Assembly: GCA_020633075.1 (NCBI GenBank)
Contig: JACKEI010000001.1
Coordinates: forward strand, 124,001 to 188,000
DNA: 64,000 bases
Direction: 5' to 3'
Origin: Sandaracinaceae bacterium
Lineage (GTDB): Bacteria > Myxococcota_A > Polyangia > Polyangiales > Houyiibacteriaceae
Part shown: positions 11,237 through 19,990 of the stretch, one piece after another
Numbering within the stretch: position 1 is the stretch's first letter
Layout of the letters: every line of letters starts with the position of its first letter
The notes under the pieces: model-generated
Seen by the model: the letters and a program-made list of their open reading frames with translations, nothing else
Databases searched by the model: none
Told to the model about the DNA's origin: nothing
Translations under genes and position numbers: made by a program

Positions 11237-11905
11237 TCAAGGCGCGCGCCCCGTCACCTCGACGGCCCAGCGCACGTCCACCATGCCCGGAAAGGGGCGC
11301 ACACGGAGCGCCTGGAGAGCCTCGAACACGCAGCGCGGCTCCACCCCCACGGCCGAGGGGCCGTGCAGCAACACGCCGGCTACGGTGCCCCCCTGGCCTT
11401 CGATGCGCGCGTCGACGTAGAGCGTGCCGGCTTGTGGGCCCTGACACGCCCGAACCGCGTCCGCGTGGTCTTGGATGGCGGCGTCCAGCTCCTCCACCGA
11501 CGGCGGACCGCTCTCCACCGCGACGATGGGGATGTCTTGCACGTCGACGACTTCTACGATCTGGCCCTCGACCGGCGTGCTCAGGGCGGCGCTGGGGAGG
11601 CTGGTGGGGGTCTCGCGACACACCGCGAGTCGCTCGGCGCGACGAGCCTGACGGCGTTGCGCCCGCCGGCCCGAGCCTCCCCCGAAGTTCGGGGAGCTCC
11701 CCCCTCCGCCCGCCGCCGCCGCGACCACGACGACGCCGAGGACGACGACGGCACCCAGCGTGACGCCGATGGCGCGCGCCACCATGCGGCCGCGGAGGTG
11801 TCTACACTCCCGTCGCTGCGCGGCCGTCACCGTGGTCGCGCAGCCAGCCGTGGTCAACGTCAGCACGGCGGCCATGAGAGCTGGGAGGAGTCGTGAGCGC
11901 ACCAT
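11237..11905 (-). CDS. Lipoprotein with AgmX/PglI-like C-terminal domain
   Basis: A 222-residue exported protein. The N-terminal signal ends in a lipobox at TTAGC, followed by a second strongly hydrophobic stretch (about residues 45-65, rich in Val and Ala) and a glycine- and arginine-rich linker. The C-terminal 90 residues (HADAVRACQG, GTVAGVLLHGPS, a second Cys in VEPRCVFEAL, and RVRPFPG) resemble the AgmX/PglI C-terminal domain found in myxobacterial motility and envelope proteins, including the conserved Cys pair. The molecular role of that domain is not established. It sits 6 bp after the barrel-like gene at 11912 on the same strand and 41 bp before the HEAT gene. Confidence 0.65.
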   Translation of the reverse strand: MVRSRLLPALMAAVLTLTTAGCATTVTAAQRRECRHLRGRMVARAIGVTLGAVVVLGVVVVAAAAGGGGSSPNFGGGSGRRAQRRQARRAERLAVCRETPTSLPSAALSTPVEGQIVEVVDVQDIPIVAVESGPPSVEELDAAIQDHADAVRACQGPQAGTLYVDARIEGQGGTVAGVLLHGPSAVGVEPRCVFEALQALRVRPFPGMVDVRWAVEVTGRAP

Positions 11906-11911
11906 CGGACT

Positions 11912-12898
11912 CTAGCGTGGATCCGACGCCGCGGCGCCACCCAGGTAGACCAGCTGCACACCGGCGCCGAACGCAGCGCCGCCGTCGCGTCCGACGGCGT
12001 CGATGATCTCCACCAACCCGGCGTGTGGGCGAATGCGCCAGCGCGAGTCGGGCAGCCAGGGGATCTGCATGAGCCAGCCCACCTGCAGCTGAGTCCACGA
12101 CGCGGCGGGCATGACCTCGAGCACCACGTCGAGCAGCCGGCCGCGGCGCAACGGGAAGCGGAAGCGGAGGTTGAAGTGGGTGCCGACCAGGGTCTGATCC
12201 ACCAGGGCGCCGCCGATGTCCAGCTGGGCGTTCAGCCCGTCCAGGGCGCCAGCGCGGAAGTGCAGGCGCCCGATCGCCGACGTCCCCTGTGCGCGGCGAA
12301 ACGACTCGTCGATGCGCAGGTAGGTGACCCCGATCCCGGCGCCGGCAGCGAAGAGCCGTCCGTCGTAGCCGAGCACGAAGCTGGCGTCCGCGACGCCGAT
12401 GAGGTCGGGCCCCGCCTTCCCCACGGCGAGCGGTCCCAGGCGCGCCAGCGCGAAGAACGGGCGTTGGGCGCGGTAGCGCCAGTCGGCCGCGAACGCTGCG
12501 CCGCCGATGTCACCGCCGAACCCCATGATGTCCAACCCGAAGCGGTGGCCTGGCGTGCGGGGCGGGGCCCAGCGGGCGCGCCGACGCTCGCGACGTGCGA
12601 GAGGTGGCGCCGCCGGCTGCGTCGCGCCGTAGGCCGGACCGGCGACGGGTACCTCGATGATCGTCCCCTCGGCCGGGACGAGGGGCGCATAGGGCGGGGG
12701 CAGCGACGGATCCTGGAGTTGGTGCACGCTGCCAGCGCGGCCAGGCTGTGCGGGCGTGAGCGCCTCCGGGCCTTCCTGCTGTGCCTGCGCCCGTGCGGGA
12801 GACGCCGCGACGCACGCGAGCGCAGCGATGACCAAGTGGGCCGGCACAGGCACTCCGCCGCGGCGCCCCGCTGACGGAGAGCTAGCGCGGTGACGCAT
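11912..12898 (-). CDS. Exported protein, probably an outer-membrane beta-structure protein
   Basis: A 328-residue protein of no recognised family. It has a cleavable signal peptide ending near ARAQA, a Pro/Ala-rich linker to about residue 105, then roughly 220 residues of alternating hydrophobic and polar residues with many aromatics (RFGLDIMGFGGDIGG, FNLRFRFPLRRG), the pattern of a small outer-membrane barrel. It is the middle gene of a leftward run, 23 bp after the lipoprotein at 12922 and 6 bp before the AgmX-like lipoprotein. A role in the envelope is inferred from export and context only. Confidence 0.6.
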   Translation of the reverse strand: MRHRASSPSAGRRGGVPVPAHLVIAALACVAASPARAQAQQEGPEALTPAQPGRAGSVHQLQDPSLPPPYAPLVPAEGTIIEVPVAGPAYGATQPAAPPLARRERRRARWAPPRTPGHRFGLDIMGFGGDIGGAAFAADWRYRAQRPFFALARLGPLAVGKAGPDLIGVADASFVLGYDGRLFAAGAGIGVTYLRIDESFRRAQGTSAIGRLHFRAGALDGLNAQLDIGGALVDQTLVGTHFNLRFRFPLRRGRLLDVVLEVMPAASWTQLQVGWLMQIPWLPDSRWRIRPHAGLVEIIDAVGRDGGAAFGAGVQLVYLGGAAASDPR

Positions 12899-12921
12899 GG
12901 CGCAGCTCGGGGGCCAAGCCG

Positions 12922-13473
12922 TCAGTCGACAATCGGCATCTCCATCTCGAACTGCGCCTGCATCTCGTCGCCGCTGTCGAAGGTCGCCGTGTACGCGACC
13001 TCGATGTCGCCCTGGTCGTTGGTGCTGAGGTCGAGGGTCACGTCGGTGGCCTCTTGCTCGAACTCCGGGGCTGTCTCGTCACCGACGCAGGTCCAGAGCT
13101 TCAGCTGCCCGGCCTCGCGCGCGTCCTCCACGAGCAGCGCCGGGCCCTGCCGTACGAACTGGACCGTGGCGTCACGCTCGCGCATGTCCAGGTCCAGCAC
13201 CTCGATCACGTGCGTGACCTCGTCGCCCGCCTCCGTGTCGGCTCGCAGCTCGAGGCGCCAGCCTCCGGAGATGCAGTAGCCCGACGCTCGAGTGGACCCG
13301 GGGACCACCTGCTCGCCGTTGACCGTGCCGGTCAGCGTGGCCCGGTCGACGACCAAGAACCCGGTCGCGCCCGCCGGGAGCTCCTCCCACGACGTGCAGC
13401 CCGCGAGCAGCGCGACGAGGGTGGCGCCCAGGAGCGACACGGAGCGGGAGGTGAGCGCTGGGTGGCGGTACAT
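12922..13473 (-). CDS. Small lipoprotein of unknown function
   Basis: A 183-residue protein starting at ATG 13473, with a lipoprotein signal (LVALLAGC, Cys 26) followed by an acidic beta-rich domain with two further cysteines (ISGGW and WTCVG regions) that could form a disulfide. A longer frame upstream of 13473 would destroy the signal peptide and overlap the divergent SDR promoter, so the shorter start is preferred; a TATGCT hexamer lies 9 nt upstream. It heads the leftward envelope run. No family recognised. Confidence 0.65.
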   Translation of the reverse strand: MYRHPALTSRSVSLLGATLVALLAGCTSWEELPAGATGFLVVDRATLTGTVNGEQVVPGSTRASGYCISGGWRLELRADTEAGDEVTHVIEVLDLDMRERDATVQFVRQGPALLVEDAREAGQLKLWTCVGDETAPEFEQEATDVTLDLSTNDQGDIEVAYTATFDSGDEMQAQFEMEMPIVD

Positions 13474-13517
13474 GTGACCAGCAGCATATCCGTGCGCTCC
13501 GAGAGCGGCAATGGGGG

Positions 13518-13523
13518 TACGAT
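13518..13523 (+). promoter_or_regulatory. Putative -10 hexamer (leaderless) for SDR at 13530
   Basis: TACGAT followed by 6 nt and the ATG. The 56-bp divergent gap leaves no room for a conventional leader. Confidence 0.45.
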
Positions 13524-13529
13524 GCGCCC

Positions 13530-14351
13530 ATGAAGCGACTCGAAAAAGGTGCACGGGCGGTGGTCACGGGCGGCGGCAGCGGGCTCGGCCGCGCTCTCTG
13601 CGAGGAGCTCGCGGCGCGCGGCGCGCGGGTGCTCGTGAGCGACATGAACGGCGCCAGCGCCGAGGAGACCGTGGCCCTGTTGCGACGCCGAGGGGCCGAG
13701 GCCGAGGCCATGACCGTGGACGTGCGGGACCCGCAGCAGATTGCCGCCATGGAAGCTCGCGCGACCGAGCTGTGGGGTGGCACCGACGTGCTGGTGAACA
13801 ACGCGGGCCTCGCGGTGGTCGGCGAGCTCGGTCTGATCCCCATCGAAGAGTGGCAGTACCAGGTCGACGTGAACCTCATGGGCGTCATCTGGGGCTGCCA
13901 CTACTTCGGACCCAAGATGGTCGCGAACCAGAGCGGCTACATCTTGAACGTCGCCAGCTCCGCGGGTCTCCTGTCGGCTCCCACGATGGGCCCGTACAAC
14001 GTCACCAAGGCCGGCGTGATCGCCCTGTCGGAGACGCTCTTCGCCGAGATCGGCCCAAAGGGCGTGCGCGTGTCGGCGCTCTGCCCGACGTTCTTGCGCA
14101 CGAACATCCACAAGGGGACGCGCGCCTACGGTGCCGGCACCGGAGACAAGACCGACAAGCTCGTGACCGAGGCCAAGTGGAGCGCCGAAGAGGTGGCCAA
14201 GGTGGCCATCGACGAGCTGCTCGCGGGGAAGCTCTACATCATCCCGCAGACGGACGGGAAGGTGCTCTGGCGCGCCAAGAGGGCGCTCGGGCAGCACTTC
14301 TACGCCGCGCTGCGCGCTGGCTACGGTCGCTTCGACCCAACGGCCAAGTGA
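13530..14351 (+). CDS. Short-chain dehydrogenase/reductase
   Basis: A 273-residue classical SDR: cofactor loop TGGGSGLG (residues 13-20), an Asp in LVSDMN that favours NAD(H), NNAG, and the catalytic Ser-Tyr-Lys set (NVASSAG, YNVTK). The C-terminal tail (YAALRAGYGRF) is of the longer type seen in SDRs acting on lipids or hydroxy-acyl compounds, but the substrate cannot be read from the sequence. Its stop overlaps the GTG start of the MazG-like gene (GTGA), so the two are co-translated. A related SDR lies convergent at 14741. Confidence 0.85.
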   Translation: MKRLEKGARAVVTGGGSGLGRALCEELAARGARVLVSDMNGASAEETVALLRRRGAEAEAMTVDVRDPQQIAAMEARATELWGGTDVLVNNAGLAVVGELGLIPIEEWQYQVDVNLMGVIWGCHYFGPKMVANQSGYILNVASSAGLLSAPTMGPYNVTKAGVIALSETLFAEIGPKGVRVSALCPTFLRTNIHKGTRAYGAGTGDKTDKLVTEAKWSAEEVAKVAIDELLAGKLYIIPQTDGKVLWRAKRALGQHFYAALRAGYGRFDPTAK

Positions 14352-14689
14352 GCGTGGACGGCCTCCGCGTGGACCGCTTGGAAGAGCTGCTGCGGGACGT
14401 TCGCGACTTCGTCCGCGAGCGCGAGTGGGAGCCCTACCACGACCCCAAGAACCTGACGATGGCGCTGGTCTCGGAGGCGGGAGAGCTGGCCGCCGAGCTG
14501 CGCTGGATCCCCGGTGACGAGGCGGACGCCTTCTGCCGCGCGCCGGAGTCGCGGCAGCGCGTGCTCGACGAGCTCGCCGACGTCACGCTGTGCGTGCTCA
14601 TGCTGGCGGACCGCATCGAGGCGGACCTGCCCGCCGCGGTGCATGACAAGCTGCGCCGCATCCGCTTGAAGTACCCACCCGGCAGCTGA
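14348..14689 (+). CDS. MazG-like nucleotide pyrophosphohydrolase (dCTPase, DCTPP1 type)
   Basis: A 113-residue protein of the RS21-C6/DCTPP1 branch of the all-alpha NTP pyrophosphatases, which hydrolyse dCTP and modified dCTPs to the monophosphate and PPi. It shows the EREWEPYHDPKNL motif, the two Mg2+-binding clusters SEAGELAAE and LDELADV, and the C-terminal KYP. Its length fits a single-domain enzyme. The GTG at 14348 overlaps the SDR stop; GTG 14354 is an alternative. A housecleaning role is inferred from the family. Confidence 0.8.
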   Translation: MSVDGLRVDRLEELLRDVRDFVREREWEPYHDPKNLTMALVSEAGELAAELRWIPGDEADAFCRAPESRQRVLDELADVTLCVLMLADRIEADLPAAVHDKLRRIRLKYPPGS

Positions 14690-14740
14690 GCGGCACCTGA
14701 CGGCCATCCGTGCTCTCCCGACGCCGAGGCGCTCAGGGTG

Positions 14741-15574
14741 TCAGGGGGTCTTCGTCCCGGCCAGCCGGCGCAGCCAGCGCACGGTCTTCACGTTCATGCG
14801 CAGCATGGCCTCGGGCGACGTGCGGTACAGACGCCAGAGCAGGTTCGCGTCGCGGGTGATGACGATGATGCCGCGCTTGCGCTCCACGCCACGGAGCATC
14901 TGCTGGACGGCCTCTTCCACCGGGAACGGGGGCTTCGGCAGCTTGGACAGCACGGGCTCGTCGGGGGCGCCTCGCAGCTCCGTGGTGTGGGCCATGGGCG
15001 TGTCGATGATGCCCGGGCAGACGACGCTCACGTCCAGTCCGTCGCTCTTCGCCTCGGCGCGCAGCGTCTCGCTGAAGGCCACCACCGCGTGCTTGCTCGC
15101 GCTGTAGGCTGCCATCAGCGACGTGGGGACCAGGCCCGCGATGGACGCGGTGTTCACGATGTGGCCGTGACCCTGGTCGCGCATACGTGGGTAGAAAGCG
15201 TCGACGCCGCGCACCACCCCGAGCACGTTCACCGCGAAGAGGCGCTCCCAGTCTTCGAGCGTGGTGTCTCGCACCAGCCCGGCCACGGCGATGCCCGCGT
15301 TGTTGAAGAAGTAGTCCACGTGGTCGAAGCGCTGGTAGATCTCGGCGGCCACGTGCTCCCAGTTGGAGCTCTTGCGCACATCCAGGTGGAAGGTGTGTAC
15401 GTCGTTGGCCTCGCCGCCCAGCGCCCACGCGGCGCGCTCCAGCATGTCGGCCTCGATGTCGGCCAGCAGCAGGACCGCGCCGCGCTTGGACAGCGCTCCC
15501 GCCAACGCGCGCCCGATGCCGGAGGCCGCGCCGGTGATGAAGACGACCTTCCCGTCGAAGGCGTCGCGGGTCAC
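14741..15574 (-). CDS. Short-chain dehydrogenase/reductase, last gene of a four-gene overlapping unit
   Basis: A 277-residue SDR with TGAASGIG (14-21), NNAG, a Ser in NTASIAG and YSASK as the catalytic Tyr/Lys. Asp in LLADIE suggests NAD(H). The C-terminal part has the arginine-rich extension (LLWRLYRTSPEAMLRMNVK) shared with membrane-associated lipid-acting SDRs. The start overlaps the stop of the M1 aminopeptidase by 4 bp (ATGA). Substrate unknown. Confidence 0.85.
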   Translation of the reverse strand: MTRDAFDGKVVFITGAASGIGRALAGALSKRGAVLLLADIEADMLERAAWALGGEANDVHTFHLDVRKSSNWEHVAAEIYQRFDHVDYFFNNAGIAVAGLVRDTTLEDWERLFAVNVLGVVRGVDAFYPRMRDQGHGHIVNTASIAGLVPTSLMAAYSASKHAVVAFSETLRAEAKSDGLDVSVVCPGIIDTPMAHTTELRGAPDEPVLSKLPKPPFPVEEAVQQMLRGVERKRGIIVITRDANLLWRLYRTSPEAMLRMNVKTVRWLRRLAGTKTP

Positions 15575-18147
15575 GAAGCGCCTCCCTCGGACGATGGGGC
15601 TCCTGACGCGTCGACGCGGCGGGCCTCCAGCACCGAGATGCGCTCTTCGAGCGCCCGCACCTTGTCGCGCAGACCGTCGAGGACCTTGGCGTTCGCGTCG
15701 GGCGCCCCCTTCTCGAGGGCCGTGATGCTGCGCTCGACGCCCACGCGGTCCTGGTGGGTCAGCGTGCGCGCGTACGCCTGCAGCGCCCCCGCTCGCTCGG
15801 CCGCAGCGGCAGCGACCAGGGCTGCTGCGGCGGCCTTGCGGACGCGGGCGTGGGGGTCGCGCAGCGCGTCTTCGAGGGCGTCCTTGGCGATCGTCTGCTG
15901 GGCCTTCTCGAGGTGCGGCGCGAGCTCCCCCAGCGCCTCGGCGGCGGCTACCCGCACCAGGTCGTGGAGGGTTCCGGGCTGGAGCGCGGCGCAGAGGGGC
16001 GCGAGCGCTTCGGCTGCGTGCGTCTTGCCCAGCGCACGCAGCGCGCCCCGCTGCGCGAAGCCACCGTGTCCGACGGCGTGGGCGTGCTCCACCAGCAGCT
16101 CATGCGGAGCCCGAGCACGTTGCGCGCCCAGCGCCTCCAGCGCCGCCTCCTTCGCCCGGGGGGGCAGGCCCGCCGCGATGCGCGCCGAGAGACAGTCGAC
16201 GACCCGCCCGTCGCGGTAGCGCCCCAGCTGCCGCAGGAGCGACGCGAGGCTGAGGGGATCTTGGTGGGCCTCCGCCAGCGTCAGCAGCCCGCTCAGCGCG
16301 GCTTCGGTCTGGGCGTCCCCCAGCGCCTCGGCCCACTCGCAGCGCACGCCCCAGAAGGGCTCCGCCTCGAACGCGTCGACGACGGCCGCCGTGTCGCGTG
16401 GGTGTGCCGTCTTGATCAGCGCGTGCGCGGCGAGGATGCGACCGCGCACGTCGTCGCGTTGGGTGAGCTGCGCGCGCAGCGCGGGGGCACCCGGGTCCCA
16501 GCTCAGCTCGAAGAGCGCCGTGCACCGGGGGTCGATGCGCACGCGCTCGGCCGGCGCGTCGAGCGGGAGCAGCAGCACGTGGCGCGCGTCCTCGACGCTC
16601 ACGGTCACCGTGAACGTCCGCGTGGCCGTGGTGATCTCGATCGGCAGGTCGAAGGCAAAGAGAGGAATGCCCTTCGCGTCGTCGCGCTGGGTCTGCGTGA
16701 TGGTGATCGACGTCTCGTGCTTCGCGTCGTCGTGCCGCACGCTCAGCTCGAGCTTTGGGTGGCCGGGAGAGCGCAGCCACTGGTCGAAGAAGCGCCCCAG
16801 CGAGCGCCCGGAGTGCTCCTCGAGCACGCGCCGGAAGTCGTCCGTCTCCACGGTCTTGCCTCGATAGCGCGCGAGGTAGTCGCGCACCGCCGGGAAGAAG
16901 GTCTCGTCTCCGAGGAGGCCGCGCAGCATGTGTAGCCGGAAGCCGCCGCCCGGATACAGGTGCATGTCGAACAGGTCGAACGACGAGTCGTACGTCCGCG
17001 TGACGATCGGGCGCGCGTAGCGCTCGCGCACCTCGCCGAAGTACGCCTTCTGGCAGCGGAAGAGGTCGTACTCCTGCGCCTCGCGACCGTGCCGGTGCTC
17101 CCACCAGCAGGTCTCCATGTACGTGGCCCAGCTCTCCTTCAGCCAGGCGTGGCTGTGGTCGCGGCAGACCACGTCGTCGCCGAACCAGGAGTGCGCCATC
17201 TCGTGCACGTTGATGATGTCGGCCAGCAGCGTCTCTTCGGTGGCGAGCGCCTCGTCGAGCAAGAAGCGGTCGTCCCAGGACACCAGTGAGATGTTCTCCA
17301 TGGCGCCGCCGATGCCCTCGGCCGCGAACTGGAAGTACTTCGGGAAGGGGTACGGGCCCAGCATCCCCTGCATCCACGCGAGCATCTCGCTGGTGCGACC
17401 GAAGGTGCGTGTGAGCGTGGCGGCGTCGAAGGGAGCGGCCGCGAACGATGCGACCGGGATCCCGCCGACCGCTGCGCCCTCCGCGCGCACGAACTCGCCC
17501 ACAGCGAAGCAGGCCAGGTAGCTGGGGCAGGGCGTGTCGAGGGTGTAGCGGGTGGTCTTGGTTCCGTCCGGGTGTGTCTCCTCGCCAGCGAGCGCGCCGT
17601 TGGCGAGCGCCGTGAACGACGCGGGGGCACGCAGGCGCCAGCTGAGGGTGGTACGCACCGCTGGCAGATCCACGCACGCGAGCCAGTGGCGTGCGCGCTC
17701 GGTCTCGTGGTCCGTCACCGCGTAGCGCGGCGCGTCCGGGCGGTGAGGCTGCGGGTGGGAGAAGAGCACCCCGCTGGCGGGGCTCTCGACGCGATAGCGC
17801 AGGGTCAGCTCGCGGGTCTCTTCCCGCTCGAGGGGGGGCTCGAAGAGCAACGCCAGCTCCGCGCCGTCGTAGCGGAGCTGCGCGCCGTCGACGGTGACGT
17901 TCATGAGCCCGACACCATGCAACTTCAGCTCCTGCGCCTTCGCGGCCCGCGCTCGGACGCGCAGCGTGAGGACCACGTCCAGCGCGCGCTGGTCGACGTG
18001 AACGTGCACGCCGATGTCCATGTGCTCGGGCACCAGCCGTAGATCCGGGGGGTAGTGCGCCGTGGCGTTGGCCGACGCGAAGTCGGAGGCACCGGCACCG
18101 GCGTGCTCTCCTCGTCGATGTGCGCAGCAGGCGTGGTGGTCGTTCAT
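15571..18147 (-). CDS. M1-family zinc aminopeptidase with C-terminal helical repeats
   Basis: An 858-residue M1 (gluzincin) metallopeptidase that removes N-terminal residues from peptides. It has the exopeptidase motif GGAMEN (about 280-285), the zinc site HEMAH (about 315-319) and the third ligand Glu in KESWATYME 18 residues on. The N-terminal beta domain and catalytic domain are followed by HEAT-like repeats (about 530-790) and a short coiled coil at the C-terminus (VRALEERISVLEARR). The ATG at 18147 is preferred over one 51 bp upstream because it overlaps the preceding stop as ATGA. No signal peptide is apparent, so it is probably cytoplasmic. Two Cys and several His lie in the first 15 residues. 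Confidence 0.9.
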   Translation of the reverse strand: MNDHHACCAHRRGEHAGAGASDFASANATAHYPPDLRLVPEHMDIGVHVHVDQRALDVVLTLRVRARAAKAQELKLHGVGLMNVTVDGAQLRYDGAELALLFEPPLEREETRELTLRYRVESPASGVLFSHPQPHRPDAPRYAVTDHETERARHWLACVDLPAVRTTLSWRLRAPASFTALANGALAGEETHPDGTKTTRYTLDTPCPSYLACFAVGEFVRAEGAAVGGIPVASFAAAPFDAATLTRTFGRTSEMLAWMQGMLGPYPFPKYFQFAAEGIGGAMENISLVSWDDRFLLDEALATEETLLADIINVHEMAHSWFGDDVVCRDHSHAWLKESWATYMETCWWEHRHGREAQEYDLFRCQKAYFGEVRERYARPIVTRTYDSSFDLFDMHLYPGGGFRLHMLRGLLGDETFFPAVRDYLARYRGKTVETDDFRRVLEEHSGRSLGRFFDQWLRSPGHPKLELSVRHDDAKHETSITITQTQRDDAKGIPLFAFDLPIEITTATRTFTVTVSVEDARHVLLLPLDAPAERVRIDPRCTALFELSWDPGAPALRAQLTQRDDVRGRILAAHALIKTAHPRDTAAVVDAFEAEPFWGVRCEWAEALGDAQTEAALSGLLTLAEAHQDPLSLASLLRQLGRYRDGRVVDCLSARIAAGLPPRAKEAALEALGAQRARAPHELLVEHAHAVGHGGFAQRGALRALGKTHAAEALAPLCAALQPGTLHDLVRVAAAEALGELAPHLEKAQQTIAKDALEDALRDPHARVRKAAAAALVAAAAAERAGALQAYARTLTHQDRVGVERSITALEKGAPDANAKVLDGLRDKVRALEERISVLEARRVDASGAPSSEGGAS

Positions 18148-19544
18148 GGCGAGTGAGTCTCGCACGGCGAGACGTCGAAGTTCACCACCGTCTGACACCA
18201 GTTGCGCTGCGCGCCAGGGTCGCGGTTGCAGGTGTCGCTCACCCCCGCGCCCTCGAAGTGGCCCGTGAACACGGCCGTCTCGCCGCAGTTGCGCACGGTG
18301 AGGGTGTAGTCCACGGGCTGGGTGCCGCGGCAGTTGCGGTAGTGGGCGACGCGCACCTGGTACGTGCCCGCCGGCGCTTGCCCCGTCTGCCAGAAGACGT
18401 GCTCCGCGTTCACGCCCATCTGGCCACTGCAGCCCGCGTTGGCGTCTAGGTCCAGGTGGCCGCCAGAGGGCGCTGTCGTGTTGCCGTAGTAGACCATCGC
18501 GCCGGTTCCCTCCACGACGTACAGGTCGAGGTCGGTGGCGGTGCTCATCGAGAGGGTCACCTCCACGTCACCCGTGCCGAGGGTCATGACACGCACCGTG
18601 CGCGCAGCGGCTGGCGACACGCGTCCGCCTTCGTCCACCGAGGCCACGCGCATGACCACGTCCAAGAACGGCTTGTCGGTCAGGGGGGCACCGCCGGGCC
18701 CGACGGGGGCGTCGATGCCAAAGCGAAAGGCCGCGGCCCCGACCCCCGTGACGCTCACGTGGCCGAGCTCGCTGTCTACCACCGCGGGCAGCCAGAAGTG
18801 GCCGGGGTAGCCATCGAACGAGACCAGCAGCGCCTGCACGCCGCCCGTTGCCCCGTCCCCAGGGCTAGCCGTGATGGACAGCTCCGAGGGAGAGCCCGGG
18901 ATGACCGTGAGCGGCTGGTAGAGGTCTCCCTCGATGACGAGACCGGGGGACCCGGGGCCGCTCGCAGCTGGCGCGGAGGCTGCGCGCAGCTCCGCTCCGG
19001 GGACGATCCAGGGCGTCTCCACGGTGCGCCCCTGGCGCTGGTCGGTGGTGAGGCGCTGCTGGTTGGTCAAGCCGCTGGGCAGCAGGCCTTGGACGGTGAC
19101 GTAAGGGCCCGGCCGATACCGCGGACGCATGGCCGCGAGACGTGGGTCGGGCGCGCCGCCCGTGCCCCCGCCACCGCCGCCCGCGCCACCACCGCCCGCG
19201 CCGCCGAGGCCCCCCGCCGGAGGAGGAGGCGGCGGCGGGATGGGCGCACCCTGCGGCGCGTCGGGCTGCTCCGGCTCTGTCCCCGCAGAAGGCCCGTGCT
19301 CCCCGGTGAAGCCGCGCGCGAAGTGCCACGCGAGCCCTCCCCCAAGGCAGAGGAGCAGCACCACCGCTGTGCCGCACCCGAACAAGATGGCCAGGTTGCG
19401 CCCGCGGGTCGGATCGTCGTGGCCGGTCAGCGGGCCTTCGTTGAGCAGCGCCTCCTCGGCTTCGCGGCCCAGCGGGCCCCTGCGCGGTCGCCGGCGTGCG
19501 CTCGGGCTGGTGCGCTCTTCGTCGTCGCTCGGGCGCCGGGTCAC
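18144..19544 (-). CDS. Membrane-anchored extracytoplasmic protein with PPC-like domain
   Basis: A 466-residue protein of unknown function. It has a charged cytoplasmic N-terminus of about 50 residues, one membrane helix (51-73), a Pro/Gly low-complexity linker (about 78-135, a poly-Pro run and Gly runs), then two beta-rich regions. The last 130 residues (STATDLDLYVV, GVNAEHVFW, APAGTYQVRVAHYRNC) resemble bacterial pre-peptidase C-terminal/DUF2135-like domains, which bind or assist secreted enzymes. The GTG at 19544 overlaps the thioesterase stop as GTGA; a longer frame is possible but would run far into that gene. Translational coupling to the M1 peptidase is clear; a functional link is inference. 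Confidence 0.65.
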   Translation of the reverse strand: MTRRPSDDEERTSPSARRRPRRGPLGREAEEALLNEGPLTGHDDPTRGRNLAILFGCGTAVVLLLCLGGGLAWHFARGFTGEHGPSAGTEPEQPDAPQGAPIPPPPPPPAGGLGGAGGGGAGGGGGGTGGAPDPRLAAMRPRYRPGPYVTVQGLLPSGLTNQQRLTTDQRQGRTVETPWIVPGAELRAASAPAASGPGSPGLVIEGDLYQPLTVIPGSPSELSITASPGDGATGGVQALLVSFDGYPGHFWLPAVVDSELGHVSVTGVGAAAFRFGIDAPVGPGGAPLTDKPFLDVVMRVASVDEGGRVSPAAARTVRVMTLGTGDVEVTLSMSTATDLDLYVVEGTGAMVYYGNTTAPSGGHLDLDANAGCSGQMGVNAEHVFWQTGQAPAGTYQVRVAHYRNCRGTQPVDYTLTVRNCGETAVFTGHFEGAGVSDTCNRDPGAQRNWCQTVVNFDVSPCETHSP

Positions 19545-19972
19545 GCGTCCTCGAACCCAGGGGTCCCGGGCTCGCCGGTCAGGTGCGCCAGCACGGAGAG
19601 CGGCAGGGGTACCAGGCTCTTGTTGCGGTTGACGCACACGAGCTGCACCTGTCCCTCGACCAGGCGCTTTCCATCGGCGCGCCGGTGCACGTCCTGGTGG
19701 AACACCAGTCGATAGTCGGACTCGCGCTCGACCCGCGTGCGGATCTCCAGCGCGTCGCCGAACACGGCCCCTTCACGGAAGGTCATCTCCGCCTTGTACA
19801 CGACGAACCCGACGCCCTCCTGCTCCCAGAGCTGGACGAGCTCCGGCACGCCCAGGAAGTGCTCGCGCGCGCGCTCGAAATACTTCAAGTAGTTGGCGTG
19901 GTAGACGACCCCGGAGTGATCCGTGTCCTCATAGTAGATCTGGACTGCGTGAACGTGCGGGACCGGCACCAT
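19541..19972 (-). CDS. ybgC: YbgC-type acyl-CoA thioesterase
   Basis: A 143-residue hot-dog-fold thioesterase. The signature YYEDTDHSGVVYHANYL contains the catalytic Asp (about residue 18), and the size matches YbgC, which in proteobacteria hydrolyses acyl-CoA or acyl-ACP and is usually linked to the Tol-Pal envelope system; tol genes are not present here. A longer start 9 bp upstream exists, but the ATG at 19972 leaves room for the AT-rich TGATATAT promoter element that it shares with the divergent lipoprotein gene. It is the first gene of a four-gene unit in which every junction overlaps by 4 bp. Confidence 0.85.
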   Translation of the reverse strand: MVPVPHVHAVQIYYEDTDHSGVVYHANYLKYFERAREHFLGVPELVQLWEQEGVGFVVYKAEMTFREGAVFGDALEIRTRVERESDYRLVFHQDVHRRADGKRLVEGQVQLVCVNRNKSLVPLPLSVLAHLTGEPGTPGFEDA

Positions 19973-19990
19973 CGAGCCCATATATCAGGC

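Noticed and set aside
19140..19260. G/C-rich tandem-looking repeats
   Set aside because: They encode the Pro/Gly linker of the membrane PPC-like protein, in frame, and are best explained as low-complexity coding sequence.
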